Part shown: positions 54,788-63,964 of the stretch, piece after piece | Numbering within the stretch: position 1 is the stretch's first letter | Layout of the letters: every line of letters starts with the position of its first letter | Assembly: GCF_001429395.1 (NCBI RefSeq) | Contig: NZ_LMJT01000012.1 | Coordinates: forward strand, 355,466 to 419,465 | Direction of reading: 5' to 3' | DNA: 64,000 nt | Source: Allobosea sp. Root381 | GTDB taxonomy: Bacteria > Pseudomonadota > Alphaproteobacteria > Rhizobiales > Beijerinckiaceae | The notes under the pieces: generated by a model | What the model saw: only the letters and a program-made list of their open reading frames with translations | What the model was told of the DNA's origin: nothing | Databases searched by the model: none | Program-made: the position numbers and the translations under genes

Positions 54788-55729
54788 ATGGCGCTCGAAC
54801 AGGCCCGTATGCTGATGGTCCCCAAACCTTGGGGCGCGACCGATCTTTTGCCCTGGAGCGAGGTAGCCCCTACTGGGACGCCGATCGGTGAAATCTGGTT
54901 CCAGCGCCGGGATCCCCAGGCGCCCACGCCTGTTTTGCTGCTCAAACTTCTGTTCACGCAGGAGATGCTGTCGATTCAGGTGCATCCGGACAATGCCATG
55001 GCGCAAGCTATGGGGCTGCCGCACGGCAAGACCGAAGCCTGGTACGTGCTCTCCGCGACGCCTGAGGCCACTGTCGGCGTCGGGCTCAAATCGGCGCTCA
55101 CCGCTGCGCAGTTGCGGAGCGCCATCGCTGACGGCTCGATCGCCGAATGCGTGGAGTGGCGCAAGGTCAGCGAGGGCGACGTTATCTTCGTGCCCGCGGG
55201 AATGATCCACGCGATCGGACCCGGCCTCGTGCTTGCGGAGATTCAGCAGCGCAGCGACACGACCTTCCGGCTGTTCGACCACGGTCGCGATCGCGAGCTC
55301 CATGTCGAACACGCTGTCGCGGCGGCCAATGCCGGGCCGGCCGACGACCAGGCACCGCCGCAGCGGCTGAGCGATGTCAGAACGCTACTGGTTTCAAGCC
55401 CGTATTTCGTTCTCGAGCGGTTCATCCTGGCCGCGGGGTCTGTCTGGCAGCTGGATGCCGAGCAAGAGACCTGGCTGGTCGTCATCGCCGGCAGCGCCCG
55501 GCTCGGGCCGTCCCAGGCCGGCATCGGAGAAGGCTGCTTCATCGAGGCTCAGACCATGCGCATCGAGGCAGGGCAGCATGGCCTGACCTGCCTGGTGGCC
55601 TATGCAGCCGCGACGCCCAGCCACGATCTCTTACGGGTCCTCGCCGACTGCGACGCGGTTGCCGCGGCGCTTTCGCCGCTCCCCGTACCGGCGGTTTCTC
55701 CGCTGTCCTTCAAGGAAGCACGCCCATGA
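54788..55729 (+). CDS. manA: class I mannose-6-phosphate isomerase
   Basis: Encodes 313 residues of the cupin-like type I phosphomannose isomerase, interconverting mannose-6-phosphate and fructose-6-phosphate with zinc. Zinc and active-site residues are visible: LSIQVHPDNAMAQ, HGKTEAWYVLSATPE and FVPAGMIHAIGPGLVLAEIQ with QRSDTTFRLFD. GGAG seven bases before ATG 54788 decides the start; the open frame extends 75 codons further up. It overlaps the following glycosyltransferase gene by four bases and so supplies mannose units to that pathway, probably for GDP-mannose. Confidence 0.9.
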   Translation: MALEQARMLMVPKPWGATDLLPWSEVAPTGTPIGEIWFQRRDPQAPTPVLLLKLLFTQEMLSIQVHPDNAMAQAMGLPHGKTEAWYVLSATPEATVGVGLKSALTAAQLRSAIADGSIAECVEWRKVSEGDVIFVPAGMIHAIGPGLVLAEIQQRSDTTFRLFDHGRDRELHVEHAVAAANAGPADDQAPPQRLSDVRTLLVSSPYFVLERFILAAGSVWQLDAEQETWLVVIAGSARLGPSQAGIGEGCFIEAQTMRIEAGQHGLTCLVAYAAATPSHDLLRVLADCDAVAAALSPLPVPAVSPLSFKEARP

Positions 55730-58011
55730 ACCCGCCTCATCGCATCGCTTTCATCGGCAACTCGCTCCCCCGTCGCTGCGGGATCGCGACCTTCACCACC
55801 GACCTGCAGCAGGCCGTCGCCTCGTCCGGGGCTGATGTGGACACCTCCATCATCGCCATGAACGATCATGGCAATGGTTATGACTATCCCCCTTCCGTCC
55901 ATTGCCAGGTCCGGGACGACCGGCTGGAGGATTATGCGCGAGCCGCCGACTTCCTGAATGACGGGCGGTTCGCCGTCGTCTCACTCCAGCACGAGTTCGG
56001 GATTTTCGGCGGTGAGGCCGGCGGCCACGTCATGACGCTGTTGTCGCGCCTGACGATGCCGGTCGTCACCACGCTCCATACCGTTCTGGCCGAGCCCACG
56101 CCGCTGCAGCGCAACGTCATGGAGCGGATCGTCGATGCCTCAGCGCGCGTCGTCGTCATGGCCGAGAAGGCGCGCGACCTGCTGCGGACGGTCTACCGGC
56201 TGCCAGCGGACAAGATCGAGGTCATCGCGCACGGCATTCCCAATTTCGCCTTTGTCGAGCCCGACGACGCCAAGGCGAGGCTGGGTTTCAGCGGTCGCTC
56301 CGTCATCCTGACCTTCGGCCTGCTCTCACCCAACAAGGGCGTTGAGGTGATGATCGACGCGATGCCTTCGATACTGAGGCGCCGCCCCGACGCAGTCTAT
56401 GTGGTTCTGGGCGCGACGCATCCCAATCTGGTTCGCGAGCAGGGCGAGGCATATCGCGAAAGCCTGATGAACCGCGTGCGCGAACTCGGGGTCGAAGATC
56501 ATGTGGTCTTCCTCGACCAGTTCGTCGACCAGGCGACGCTGCTGGGCTTCATTTCGATGTGCGACGTCTATGTCACGCCCTATCTCAACGAGGCGCAGAT
56601 GACCTCGGGCACGCTGGCCTACAGCTTCGGGCTCGGCAAGGCGGTGGTTTCGACGCCCTATTGGCACGCTCAGGAGTTGCTCGCCGACGGGCGCGGCATC
56701 CTTGTGCCGTTCGGCGACGCCGTCGCCATTGGCGATGAGATCGCCGGCTTGCTGACCGATGAGGGCCGGCGCGAGGCCATGCGAGTGCGTGCCTATGCGA
56801 GCAGCCGATCGATGACGTGGGAGCGAACCGCCAAGCGATACCTCGCTGCCTTCGAGACGGCGCGCCGCGGTCGCGTGCTGAGCGTGGTTGCCGGCGCGGC
56901 CCCGGCAAAGCCTTTACCGCAGATGTCGGCTCCGCCTGAGATGCAAACGGGCCATTTCCTGAGCATGTGCGACGATACTGGACTGTTCCAGCACGCGGTT
57001 CATTCGGTGCCGGATCGTTCGCATGGCTACTGCGTTGACGACAATGCCCGAGCTCTGCTCCTTGCCTGCGTGCTGAACGGCGCCGGCGAGCCGCGCCTAG
57101 CGGATGCGTTGACGGTGCGCTTCGCCTCCTTCGTCCAGCACGCCTGGAATCCCGATACGCGCCGGTTCCGCAATTTCATGAGCTTCGACCGGCGCTGGCT
57201 GGAAGATACCGGCTCCGAAGACAGTCACGGGCGCACGCTCTGGGCACTCGGTGAATGCGCACGCAGCGATATCAGCCCCTCGCGCCGGCGATGGGCCGCC
57301 GCCCTGTTCGCGGAAGCCCTGCCCGTCGTCGAGGACTTCACCTCGCCACGTGCCTGGGCCTTCGCCCTGCTCGGCCTCGACTCCTACTGCGCGATTGCCG
57401 GAGCGCCGCCGACGGCGATCTGGCTGCGCACGCTGTTGGCAGACCGGTTGCTCGCCCTGATGTCGGCTGTCGAGACGCCGGACTGGGTCTGGTTCGAGGA
57501 CGGTCTGTCCTATGACAATGCCCGCCTGCCCCAGGCCCTGCTCGCAACAGGAGTTGCGATGAAGGTTCCGGCCTATGTCGACGCTGGCCTGCGGTCGCTG
57601 CGCTGGCTCACCGGCCTGCAGACCACGCCGGCGGGCTTGTTCAGGCCGGTCGGCTCGGACAGTTTCGGCGACAGGCGCTGCGCGCCCAAAGCCTTCGATC
57701 AGCAGCCGCTGGAGGCGACTGCGACGGTTTCCGCCTGCCTCGCCGCCTGGCGCGCCGACGGTGATCCGCGGTGGCGGGCCGAGGCCGGGCGCGCCTTCGC
57801 CTGGTTCCTGGGCCATAACGACCTGTCATCGGCGCTTGTCGATCTGGACACCGGCGCCTGCCGCGACGGTCTGCACCGCGACCGGCCGAATGAGAATCGC
57901 GGCGGTGAATCCGTGGTATCCTACCTTCTCAGCCTCGCCGAGATTCGCCAGCAGGCCCGCATCAGCGGGGATCGCCCGAAACTGGCGGCGCTTCGGGCCT
58001 TGCATGCTTGA
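55726..58011 (+). CDS. GT4-family glycosyltransferase with C-terminal helical (alpha/alpha-barrel-like) domain
   Basis: Encodes 761 residues. Residues 1-390 are a GT-B glycosyltransferase: RIAFIGNSLPRRCGIATFTT, then ITLHTVLAEPTPLQRNVMER-type text (VVTTLHTVLAEPTPLQRN), HGIPNFAFVEPDDA, a donor site region PYLNEAQMTSGTLAYSFGLG and the EX7E-like end. Residues 420-761 (MQTGHFLSMCDDTGLFQHAV, HGYCVDDNARALLLACVLNG and WVWFEDGLSYDNARLPQALL) look like an all-helical glycoside-processing barrel. AAGGA precedes ATG 55726. The fusion suggests a bifunctional synthase/hydrolase; the sugar is likely mannose-linked from the neighbouring isomerase and GH130 gene. Confidence 0.83.
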   Translation: MNPPHRIAFIGNSLPRRCGIATFTTDLQQAVASSGADVDTSIIAMNDHGNGYDYPPSVHCQVRDDRLEDYARAADFLNDGRFAVVSLQHEFGIFGGEAGGHVMTLLSRLTMPVVTTLHTVLAEPTPLQRNVMERIVDASARVVVMAEKARDLLRTVYRLPADKIEVIAHGIPNFAFVEPDDAKARLGFSGRSVILTFGLLSPNKGVEVMIDAMPSILRRRPDAVYVVLGATHPNLVREQGEAYRESLMNRVRELGVEDHVVFLDQFVDQATLLGFISMCDVYVTPYLNEAQMTSGTLAYSFGLGKAVVSTPYWHAQELLADGRGILVPFGDAVAIGDEIAGLLTDEGRREAMRVRAYASSRSMTWERTAKRYLAAFETARRGRVLSVVAGAAPAKPLPQMSAPPEMQTGHFLSMCDDTGLFQHAVHSVPDRSHGYCVDDNARALLLACVLNGAGEPRLADALTVRFASFVQHAWNPDTRRFRNFMSFDRRWLEDTGSEDSHGRTLWALGECARSDISPSRRRWAAALFAEALPVVEDFTSPRAWAFALLGLDSYCAIAGAPPTAIWLRTLLADRLLALMSAVETPDWVWFEDGLSYDNARLPQALLATGVAMKVPAYVDAGLRSLRWLTGLQTTPAGLFRPVGSDSFGDRRCAPKAFDQQPLEATATVSACLAAWRADGDPRWRAEAGRAFAWFLGHNDLSSALVDLDTGACRDGLHRDRPNENRGGESVVSYLLSLAEIRQQARISGDRPKLAALRALHA

Positions 58012-58024
58012 GCCTCCAGCGGAC

Positions 58025-59347
58025 ATGCACAAGCAGACTGGGATCGCCTTGTCGCAGCGAACGTTCCTGAACCGGCAGGCGCTGTATTTGCGCCCCGACC
58101 CTGCCCGAGTCGTCGTGCGTCGTTTCGGTCCCACCGCCGAGCCCAGGGATCTCAGCCCCACCGACAAGGTCCGGGCGAACCATATCGTCGAGCGGGTTCT
58201 GTCGCTCGATCCTGAGACGGCGGAGACCCTGCTTGCCGAAGTGCTTGAGAATTTCAAGGGTCGTCACCGCAACCTGCTGGAACGGTTCGAGGCCCGCGCC
58301 GACGAGATGGAAGAGGCCTTCGCGACGCATGGCGCATTCACGCAGGTCCAGCGCCGGCTGGTCGGATCCTATTTCCTGCATGAATACTCGTTCGAGGCTG
58401 CGGCGCTGTTCAACCCCAGCATCGTTCCGCATCCCGACCAATCCAGTGCGCCTGCGGGCGGATGTCGCTTCGTCCTGAGCGTTCGCGCCGTTGGGGAGGG
58501 CCATGTCTCGTCCCTGACGTTCCGCTCCGGCACGATTACCGCCGATGGCAGCGTCAGCATCGATCCGACCTCGCGCCTTGCCTCGATCGCCACCTTCCGC
58601 AACCGGATGGCGCGACTCGATGGCGACGATGTCGAGGTCGTCTTCTCGCCGGACGGCGACATCTCCGAGCGGGTGATCTTTCCTGTCACCGCATCTCAGT
58701 CGAACGGGATAGAGGATGCGCGCTTCGTCGCGTTCGACGAGGGCGGACGAACCGTGTTCCGCGCGACCTACACCGCCTATAATGGCAAGGGCATTCGCTC
58801 GGAATTGATCGAGACCAGCGACTTCCTGTCGTTCCGGATGTCGCCGCTGCGAGGCTCTGCTGCCGTCAACAAGGGCATGGCACTGTTTCCACGCAAGATC
58901 GATGGCCGCTACGCCATGATCGCGCGGCAGGACAGTGAAAATCTCTATTTGATCTATTCCGACGATCTCCTGACCTGGGACGGCGGCGTCGCGCTCCTGA
59001 AGCCTCGATTCCCCTGGGAATTCATTCAGATCGGCACCTGCGGCTCGCCCATCGAACTCGACGAGGGCTGGCTGCTTCTGACCCATGGCGTCGGGCCGGT
59101 CCGGAAATATTCGATCGGCGCGGTTCTTCTCGACAAGGCCGACCCGTCGAAAGTCCTTGCGCGCTCGCGCGAGCCGTTTGTCCGGCCTGAACCTTCGGAA
59201 CGGGAGGGCTATGTTCCCAACGTCGTCTACACCTGTGGCGCGATGCGGCATAAGGACCTGATCATCTTGCCCTATGCGGTCTCCGACACGTTCTGCAATT
59301 TCGCGACGATCAAGATTTCCGCCCTGATCCAATCCATGGAACGCTGA
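58025..59347 (+). CDS. GH130-like glycoside phosphorylase/hydrolase
   Basis: Encodes 440 residues. The five-bladed propeller domain (about residues 130-435) shows ALFNPSIVPHPDQSSA, NGIEDARFVAFDEG, FPRKIDGRYAMIARQDSENL, GTCGSPIELDEGWLLLTHGV and YVPNVVYTCGAMRH, all typical of GH130 mannoside phosphorylases. The catalytic aspartate is probably in IEDARF. The first 125 residues are an added helical region (LSPTDKVRANHIVERVLSLD). An ATG at 58004 overlapping the preceding stop is possible; 58025 follows AGCGGAC. It should act on the product of the preceding transferase. Confidence 0.83.
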   Translation: MHKQTGIALSQRTFLNRQALYLRPDPARVVVRRFGPTAEPRDLSPTDKVRANHIVERVLSLDPETAETLLAEVLENFKGRHRNLLERFEARADEMEEAFATHGAFTQVQRRLVGSYFLHEYSFEAAALFNPSIVPHPDQSSAPAGGCRFVLSVRAVGEGHVSSLTFRSGTITADGSVSIDPTSRLASIATFRNRMARLDGDDVEVVFSPDGDISERVIFPVTASQSNGIEDARFVAFDEGGRTVFRATYTAYNGKGIRSELIETSDFLSFRMSPLRGSAAVNKGMALFPRKIDGRYAMIARQDSENLYLIYSDDLLTWDGGVALLKPRFPWEFIQIGTCGSPIELDEGWLLLTHGVGPVRKYSIGAVLLDKADPSKVLARSREPFVRPEPSEREGYVPNVVYTCGAMRHKDLIILPYAVSDTFCNFATIKISALIQSMER

Positions 59348-59477
59348 AGCTCGGCCGATAGGCGCGCAAGCCCTTCGCTAGCGCCCACGAATCCGCGCTG
59401 CCCCAGAATACTGAAGGGGCTATATTTCCGCTGAGAACAACTTTATCGCGAGATCGAAAATAATAAAAAACTTATGG

Positions 59478-59505
59478 TTGACTTTCGCGAGTATCCGGCT
59501 ATTGT
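59478..59505 (+). promoter_or_regulatory. candidate cspA promoter
   Basis: TTGACT (59478-59483), 16-base spacer, TATTGT (59500-59505) in an AT-rich stretch. It would give a 5' leader of about 135 bases, as expected for a cold-shock mRNA. The match is moderate. The remaining intergenic DNA from 59348 shows nothing else. Confidence 0.45.
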
Positions 59506-59646
59506 CAGGGCGTCGATATTTGTTTGGTTGGCTGTTGTTTTTCCGCGCTTCGGCGCGCCTCAGACGAAACCCCCTTCGAAAATCGTGGTGACCCCATCGC
59601 GCACTCGCGCGGTGGTGAACGACTATTGCCAAATGGAGGGTTCGTC

Positions 59647-59856
59647 ATGAACACCGGCACAGTAAAATGGTTCAATTCCACCAAGGGCTTCGGATTTATC
59701 CAGCCTGACGACGGCAGCCAGGACGTCTTCGTCCATATCTCCGCCGTCGAGCGCGCTGGAATGCGCGAGCTCGCAGAAGGCCAGAAGCTCAATTATGAGA
59801 TGGTCAAGGACAACAAGTCCGGGAAGCTTGCCGCAGAGCAGCTGCAGGCGGCGTAA
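59647..59856 (+). CDS. cspA: cold-shock protein
   Basis: Encodes 69 residues of a single cold-shock domain. [20 protein letters not shown] contains the RNP1 (KGFGFIQ) motif and [13 protein letters not shown] the RNP2 motif; it binds single-stranded RNA/DNA as a chaperone. GGAGGG precedes the ATG. A 290-base AT-rich gap upstream, with a leader of over 100 bases, fits thermoregulated translation. A strong terminator follows at 59923-59949. Confidence 0.95.
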   Translation: MNTGTVKWFNSTKGFGFIQPDDGSQDVFVHISAVERAGMRELAEGQKLNYEMVKDNKSGKLAAEQLQAA

Positions 59857-59922
59857 CCACTATTCGGCCGCTTCGATGACCACGGATGTACTGGCATCGA
59901 TGATGCGGATGAATAGCAAGGG

Positions 59923-59949
59923 AAGGCCAGGCTCACGCCTGGCCTTTTT
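59923..59949 (+). terminator. intrinsic terminator of cspA
   Basis: AAGGCCAGGC (59923-59932), loop TCAC, GCCTGGCC (59937-59944) and T5 (59945-59949); the first AA pairs with the T-run. A textbook rho-independent terminator 66 bases after the cspA stop. Confidence 0.9.
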
Positions 59950-59994
59950 CGTACTGCCCGCGCTCGATAGCCACAGCTGGTGAGGAGAAAGCAA

Positions 59995-60228
59995 ATGGCA
60001 GAACACTCGAAAGCCCGCATCCAGGCCGATGCCGCGTTCCTCAAGGCGCAGACCAGGTCCCTGTCGCACGATCGAATCCTGTCGGAGACGGATACGATCA
60101 ATCAGGCGCGCGATGCCAATACGGCGAGGCTGAAGGCACAGCGGTTGAGCAAGGAGGCGCTCGATCGCGCCGTCGCGGCCACTGTTCCGGCAAAGCCGAA
60201 AGCACGTAAGAGCACGAAATCAGCGTGA
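59995..60228 (+). CDS. small charged hypothetical protein
   Basis: Encodes 77 residues. GAGGAGAAAGCAA precedes the ATG, a strong ribosome-binding sequence. AEHSKARIQADAAFLKAQTR, then DTINQARDANTARLKAQRLS suggest one long amphipathic helix; the tail is basic (KPKARKSTKSA). No family recognised; perhaps a nucleic-acid-associated or stress-related protein, given the neighbouring cspA, but that is a guess. It lies after the cspA terminator and so needs its own promoter, not identified. Confidence 0.72.
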   Translation: MAEHSKARIQADAAFLKAQTRSLSHDRILSETDTINQARDANTARLKAQRLSKEALDRAVAATVPAKPKARKSTKSA

Positions 60229-60363
60229 CGGTCGCAGTCGCGTTCTTGGACGCGCATTGCGAAAACACCGTTTGGCATCGTGGAAAGGTTGTTCAAGATG
60301 TAGCGGGAGTGCTGATCGGCGCGCCCAACCCGATGCGTCAGCCCATGTTTGCGGCAACGATCA

Positions 60364-60624
60364 ATGGAGCCAGCCTTGGACATCGACGTGACGCCAAAAT
60401 TGGATGAGGCAGCCTGGCTGCTCACGGACCTTCTCGGCCGGGCCATGGGGCGTGTTGCCGAGGAAGCCGACGGCGAGTTCAGGATCGAACCTGCGGGCCA
60501 AGCGCTGCAGACGATGGGATCCATGAAACGCGGCCCCGTCAAGACGCTCGATGACGCATTGGCCGAAATCGAGCGTGCTACCCGCGCCACCTGCAGGCGG
60601 GCGGTACGGGCCGATCCCACCTGA
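60364..60624 (+). CDS. small hypothetical protein
   Basis: Encodes 86 residues from ATG 60364 (TTG 60349 is an alternative). DIDVTPKLDEAAWLLTDLLG, then MKRGPVKTLDDALAEIERAT indicate a mixed acidic helical protein. No ribosome-binding site, membrane segment or family is evident. It lies 62 bases ahead of the GH13 gene in the same direction and could be co-transcribed. It is a weaker gene call than its neighbours. Confidence 0.5.
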   Translation: MEPALDIDVTPKLDEAAWLLTDLLGRAMGRVAEEADGEFRIEPAGQALQTMGSMKRGPVKTLDDALAEIERATRATCRRAVRADPT

Positions 60625-60686
60625 CAACGAGACAACCTCACGGACCGGGATGGCGTCCGACGAAACTGCACGCGGGAAGCGGTGGC

Positions 60687-62285
60687 ATGACCACTCCATG
60701 GTGGCAGTCGAGCGTGATCTACCAAATCTACCCACGCTCGTTTCAGGACGCGAACGGCGACGGCATCGGCGATCTCAAGGGGATCACGCAACGGCTCGAT
60801 TATCTGGGCGGTCTCGGCATCGACGCGATCTGGATCTCGCCGATCTATCCTTCGCCCATGGCCGATTTCGGCTATGACGTTGCCGACCACTGCGATGTCG
60901 ATCCGCGCTTCGGCACGCTTGCCGATTTCGACGAACTGCTGGCTCAGGCTCATGCGCGCGGGCTCAAGGTCCTGCTCGACTTCGTGCCGAACCACACCTC
61001 CGACCGGCATGCCTGGTTCGCGGAGAGCCGTTCATCGCGCGACGCCGCGAAACGGGACTGGTACCTCTGGTGCGATCCCGCCCCCAATGGTGGGCCGCCC
61101 AACAACTGGATCAGCGATTTTGGCGGTTCGGCCTGGGCGTGGGACGAAACCTCCGGCCAATATTACTACCACGCCTTCCTGAAGGAGCAGCCGGACCTCA
61201 ACTGGCGCAATCCCGCTGTGCAGGCGGCGATGTACGAGGTAATGCGGTTCTGGTTCGACCGCGGCGTCGACGGCTTTCGCATCGACGTGCTCTGGCACCT
61301 GATCAAGGCGGCGGATTTTCCCGACAATCCGCCTAACCCGGCCTATCGGCCCGCGATGGGCGAGATGCATCGCGTGCTCCAGCTTCATTCGACCGACCAG
61401 CCCGAAGTGCATGCGCTCGCCGCCGAGATGCGCGCCATCGCTGACAGTTACGGAATAGCGGGTCTGTGCGAGCGTGTCCTGCTCGGCGAGATCTATCTGC
61501 CGATCGACCCGCTGATGCACTATTACGGGCAGGAGCATGCAGGTGTGCATCTGCCACTCAACTTCCTCCTGATCGATGCGCCCTGGCAGGCGGGCGCTCT
61601 TGCGGATCTGATCGCCGGTTACGAGGCGGCGCTTCCACCCGCTGCCTGGCCGAACTGGGTGCTCGGCAACCATGACCGGCCGCGCATCGCCCGCAAGCTC
61701 GGTGAGGCAAAGGCTCGCATCGCTGCAATGCTCCTGCTGACATTGCGGGGCACACCAACCCTCTATTACGGCGACGAACTCGGGCTGAACGATGCCAAAA
61801 TCCCGCCCTCCCAGGTTCAGGACCCCCGCGAATTGCGCGAGCCCGGGCTCGGCCTCGGTCGCGATCCCGTACGTTCACCGATGCCGTGGGACGGAAGCGA
61901 GAATGCAGGCTTCAGCACAGCCCCGCCCTGGTTGCCGCTGAATGCTGATTGTCATCTCCGCAATGTTGCGGAGATGACTGGGGAGCGTGCGTCGATTCTG
62001 GCGCTTTATCGCCGATTGCTGGCTGTGAGGCGCGCACATCCGGCATTGGCGATCGGCGCTTTCGCGCTGCTGGACTCTGCAGGCGATGTACTTGCCTATG
62101 AGCGCCGGCACGGGACGCAGCGGCTGATTGTGGCGCTTAATCTCGGGACAGACGCACAGCGCCTGGAATTGCCTGATTGGGCGAGCGGTTGCCGGTTGCT
62201 CTTGTCGACGACCGCCGAGGCACTGCTGATCGAAAACAACATGCTGTTGCTGAGGGCGGATGAGGGCGGGGTCCTTGCAGCCTGA
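60687..62285 (+). CDS. GH13 alpha-amylase-family glycosidase (alpha-glucosidase-like)
   Basis: Encodes 532 residues with the whole GH13 barrel. Start region WWQSSVIYQIYPRSFQDANG, region I LDFVPNHTSDRH, nucleophile Asp200 in DGFRIDVLWHL, acid/base Glu268 in LLGEIYLP and Asp330 in VLGNHDRPRIA. The sequence is of the oligo-1,6-glucosidase/alpha-glucosidase/trehalulose-type subfamily, cytoplasmic because there is no signal peptide. It overlaps the following GT4 frame only in its non-used upstream extension. Likely acts on an alpha-glucoside or sucrose-like compatible solute. Confidence 0.92.
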   Translation: MTTPWWQSSVIYQIYPRSFQDANGDGIGDLKGITQRLDYLGGLGIDAIWISPIYPSPMADFGYDVADHCDVDPRFGTLADFDELLAQAHARGLKVLLDFVPNHTSDRHAWFAESRSSRDAAKRDWYLWCDPAPNGGPPNNWISDFGGSAWAWDETSGQYYYHAFLKEQPDLNWRNPAVQAAMYEVMRFWFDRGVDGFRIDVLWHLIKAADFPDNPPNPAYRPAMGEMHRVLQLHSTDQPEVHALAAEMRAIADSYGIAGLCERVLLGEIYLPIDPLMHYYGQEHAGVHLPLNFLLIDAPWQAGALADLIAGYEAALPPAAWPNWVLGNHDRPRIARKLGEAKARIAAMLLLTLRGTPTLYYGDELGLNDAKIPPSQVQDPRELREPGLGLGRDPVRSPMPWDGSENAGFSTAPPWLPLNADCHLRNVAEMTGERASILALYRRLLAVRRAHPALAIGAFALLDSAGDVLAYERRHGTQRLIVALNLGTDAQRLELPDWASGCRLLLSTTAEALLIENNMLLLRADEGGVLAA

Positions 62286-62310
62286 TCGCGAGTCAAGAAA
62301 GGTCGATCGT

Positions 62311-63339
62311 TTGCGTATCGCCATGTTGGCGCCGATCTCCTGGCGCACCCCACCGCGCCATTATGGCCCATGGGAGCTGGTGACCAGTCTCCTGACCGAG
62401 GCGCTGGTGGCGCGTGGCGTGGACGTCACCCTGTTTGCCACCAGGGACAGCCAGACGGCGGGCACGTTGGCCGGCGTTTGCCCGGCGCCTTATTCCGAAA
62501 ACCCCGCGATCGATGCAAAAGTCTGGGAGATGCTCCACGTTGCCCACGTCTTCGAGCGGGCAGGCGAGTTCGATCTCATCCATAATCAGGCCGATTTCGT
62601 GCCGCTCGCCTTCTCGCGGCTGGTCGAAACGCCGGTGGTGACGACGATCCATGGCTTCTCGTCGGACCGGATCCTGCCCGCCTTCAAGACTTATGAGGAT
62701 CGCGTCCACTACGTCGCGATCAGCGATGCCGATCGACACCCGGATTTGCGCTATGCGGCGACGATCCATCACGGGATCAGGCTGGAGGATTTTCCCTTCG
62801 ATCCCGATGGCAGCGAAGACCTGCTCTTCTTCGGCCGGATCCATCCCGACAAGGGGGCGGCCGAGGCGATCACAACAGCGCGCCGAGCGGGCCGGAGGCT
62901 GGTGATGGCCGGCATCGTGCAGGACCAGGATTACCATAGCGAGCATGTCCTGCCCGCCATCAACCATCGTTCCGTGGCTTATCTTGGCCCGATCGGCGGG
63001 GCTGCCCGCACGAAAGCTCTGGGCTCCGCGCGGGCCCTGCTCCACCTCGTCAATTTCGACGAGCCGTTCGGATTGTCGGTGGTGGAGTCTCTCGCCTGCG
63101 GAACACCGGTCATCGCCACCAGGCGCGGCTCGATGCCCGAACTGATCGAGCACGGCGTGACGGGATTTCTGGTCGATAATCTCGACGAGGCCGTGGATGC
63201 GATTGGGCGCATCGGCCAGATCGATCGTGCCGCCTGCCGCGCATCGGTCGCTGCGCGCTTTTCGGTGGACCAGATGGCGGATCGATATGAGGAACTCTAT
63301 CGATCGCTGCTTGCATCATTATCTTCAGCTTGCCGCTAG
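62311..63339 (+). CDS. GT4-family glycosyltransferase
   Basis: Encodes 342 residues of the GT-B fold. RIAMLAPISWRTPPRHYGPW with the N-terminal lobe; TIHGFSSDRILPAFKTYED; then IHHGIRLEDFPFDPDGSEDL, LLFFGRIHPDKGAAEAI and the donor-site NFDEPFGLSVVESLACGTPV with the EX7E signature. TTG 62311 has AAAGG eight bases ahead; upstream frame text looks random and overlaps the GH13 gene. The pairing with GH13 suggests a synthesis/turnover pair for a small glucoside. It ends close to IS debris. Confidence 0.87.
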   Translation: MRIAMLAPISWRTPPRHYGPWELVTSLLTEALVARGVDVTLFATRDSQTAGTLAGVCPAPYSENPAIDAKVWEMLHVAHVFERAGEFDLIHNQADFVPLAFSRLVETPVVTTIHGFSSDRILPAFKTYEDRVHYVAISDADRHPDLRYAATIHHGIRLEDFPFDPDGSEDLLFFGRIHPDKGAAEAITTARRAGRRLVMAGIVQDQDYHSEHVLPAINHRSVAYLGPIGGAARTKALGSARALLHLVNFDEPFGLSVVESLACGTPVIATRRGSMPELIEHGVTGFLVDNLDEAVDAIGRIGQIDRAACRASVAARFSVDQMADRYEELYRSLLASLSSACR

Positions 63340-63379
63340 GGCTTCCCACCGTTGTCCAGACCACGGATGCCTCCGATGC

Positions 63380-63541
63380 AAGGCAGCCAAACTCGTGGAC
63401 AAGCTTCGAGGTGAGTGGAATGTCTCGACGCGGCGTGCCTGCTCGGCGCTGCGGATCGATCGCTCGCTTTACGTCTACAAGTCGAAGCGGGGCGCGCAGG
63501 CCGAACTGACACTTCGGATCAAGGAGATCTGTGAGACCCGA
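63380..63541 (+). mobile_element. IS3-family transposase fragment
   Basis: The frame reads KAAKLVDKLRGEWNVSTRRA, then CSALRIDRSLYVYKSKRGAQ and ELTLRIKEICETR, the start of an IS3-type OrfB (HTH_21-like region before the DDE core). No start codon, no OrfA and no DDE catalytic domain follow; the match stops near 63541. It is a decayed remnant. Confidence 0.72.
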
Positions 63542-63964
63542 AATTCTTCGGATGGTTCAGCCGGCCTTGGCTCCAAGCGATACGACAACGAGCCACGGAT
63601 GATCCCGCCGACTTTAGCGGCAAGCTGTGCTTCGAGATGCACCCTTCCCCCGCGATGGGGCCGTTCCGAGCTCCGGTTAGCTCGGCCGCTTTCCGCGTCA
63701 CTGCGCCAACTGGTACAGCTGTGCCTGGTGAGTGTGTCCCCGAGCTTCCGGCAGACATCTAAAGGCCGCCGGATCGCTAACGGCCAGCTTCGATCGTTGA
63801 GCCAATCGCGTCGTGATGTCCAGATGGCGCGTCGGAAGCGGACGTCGAAGCAGCGCCGCAGTCGAACGTCCGGAATCAGGCAAGCACCTGAGTTCCGCTC
63901 TTGATGCTGTGGACGGCTCTCCAGCCCCGCGTGAGCATAGGCTCTCGCAGAAATGGAGGAGATC
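63542..63964. other. non-coding IS-flanking region
   Basis: About 420 bases with only short low-quality frames on both strands. Some of it (63550-63760) may be decayed IS3 sequence; the last 60 bases (with GGAGGAG) look like the left end and leader of the IS110-type gene. No inverted repeats were detected. Confidence 0.4.
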
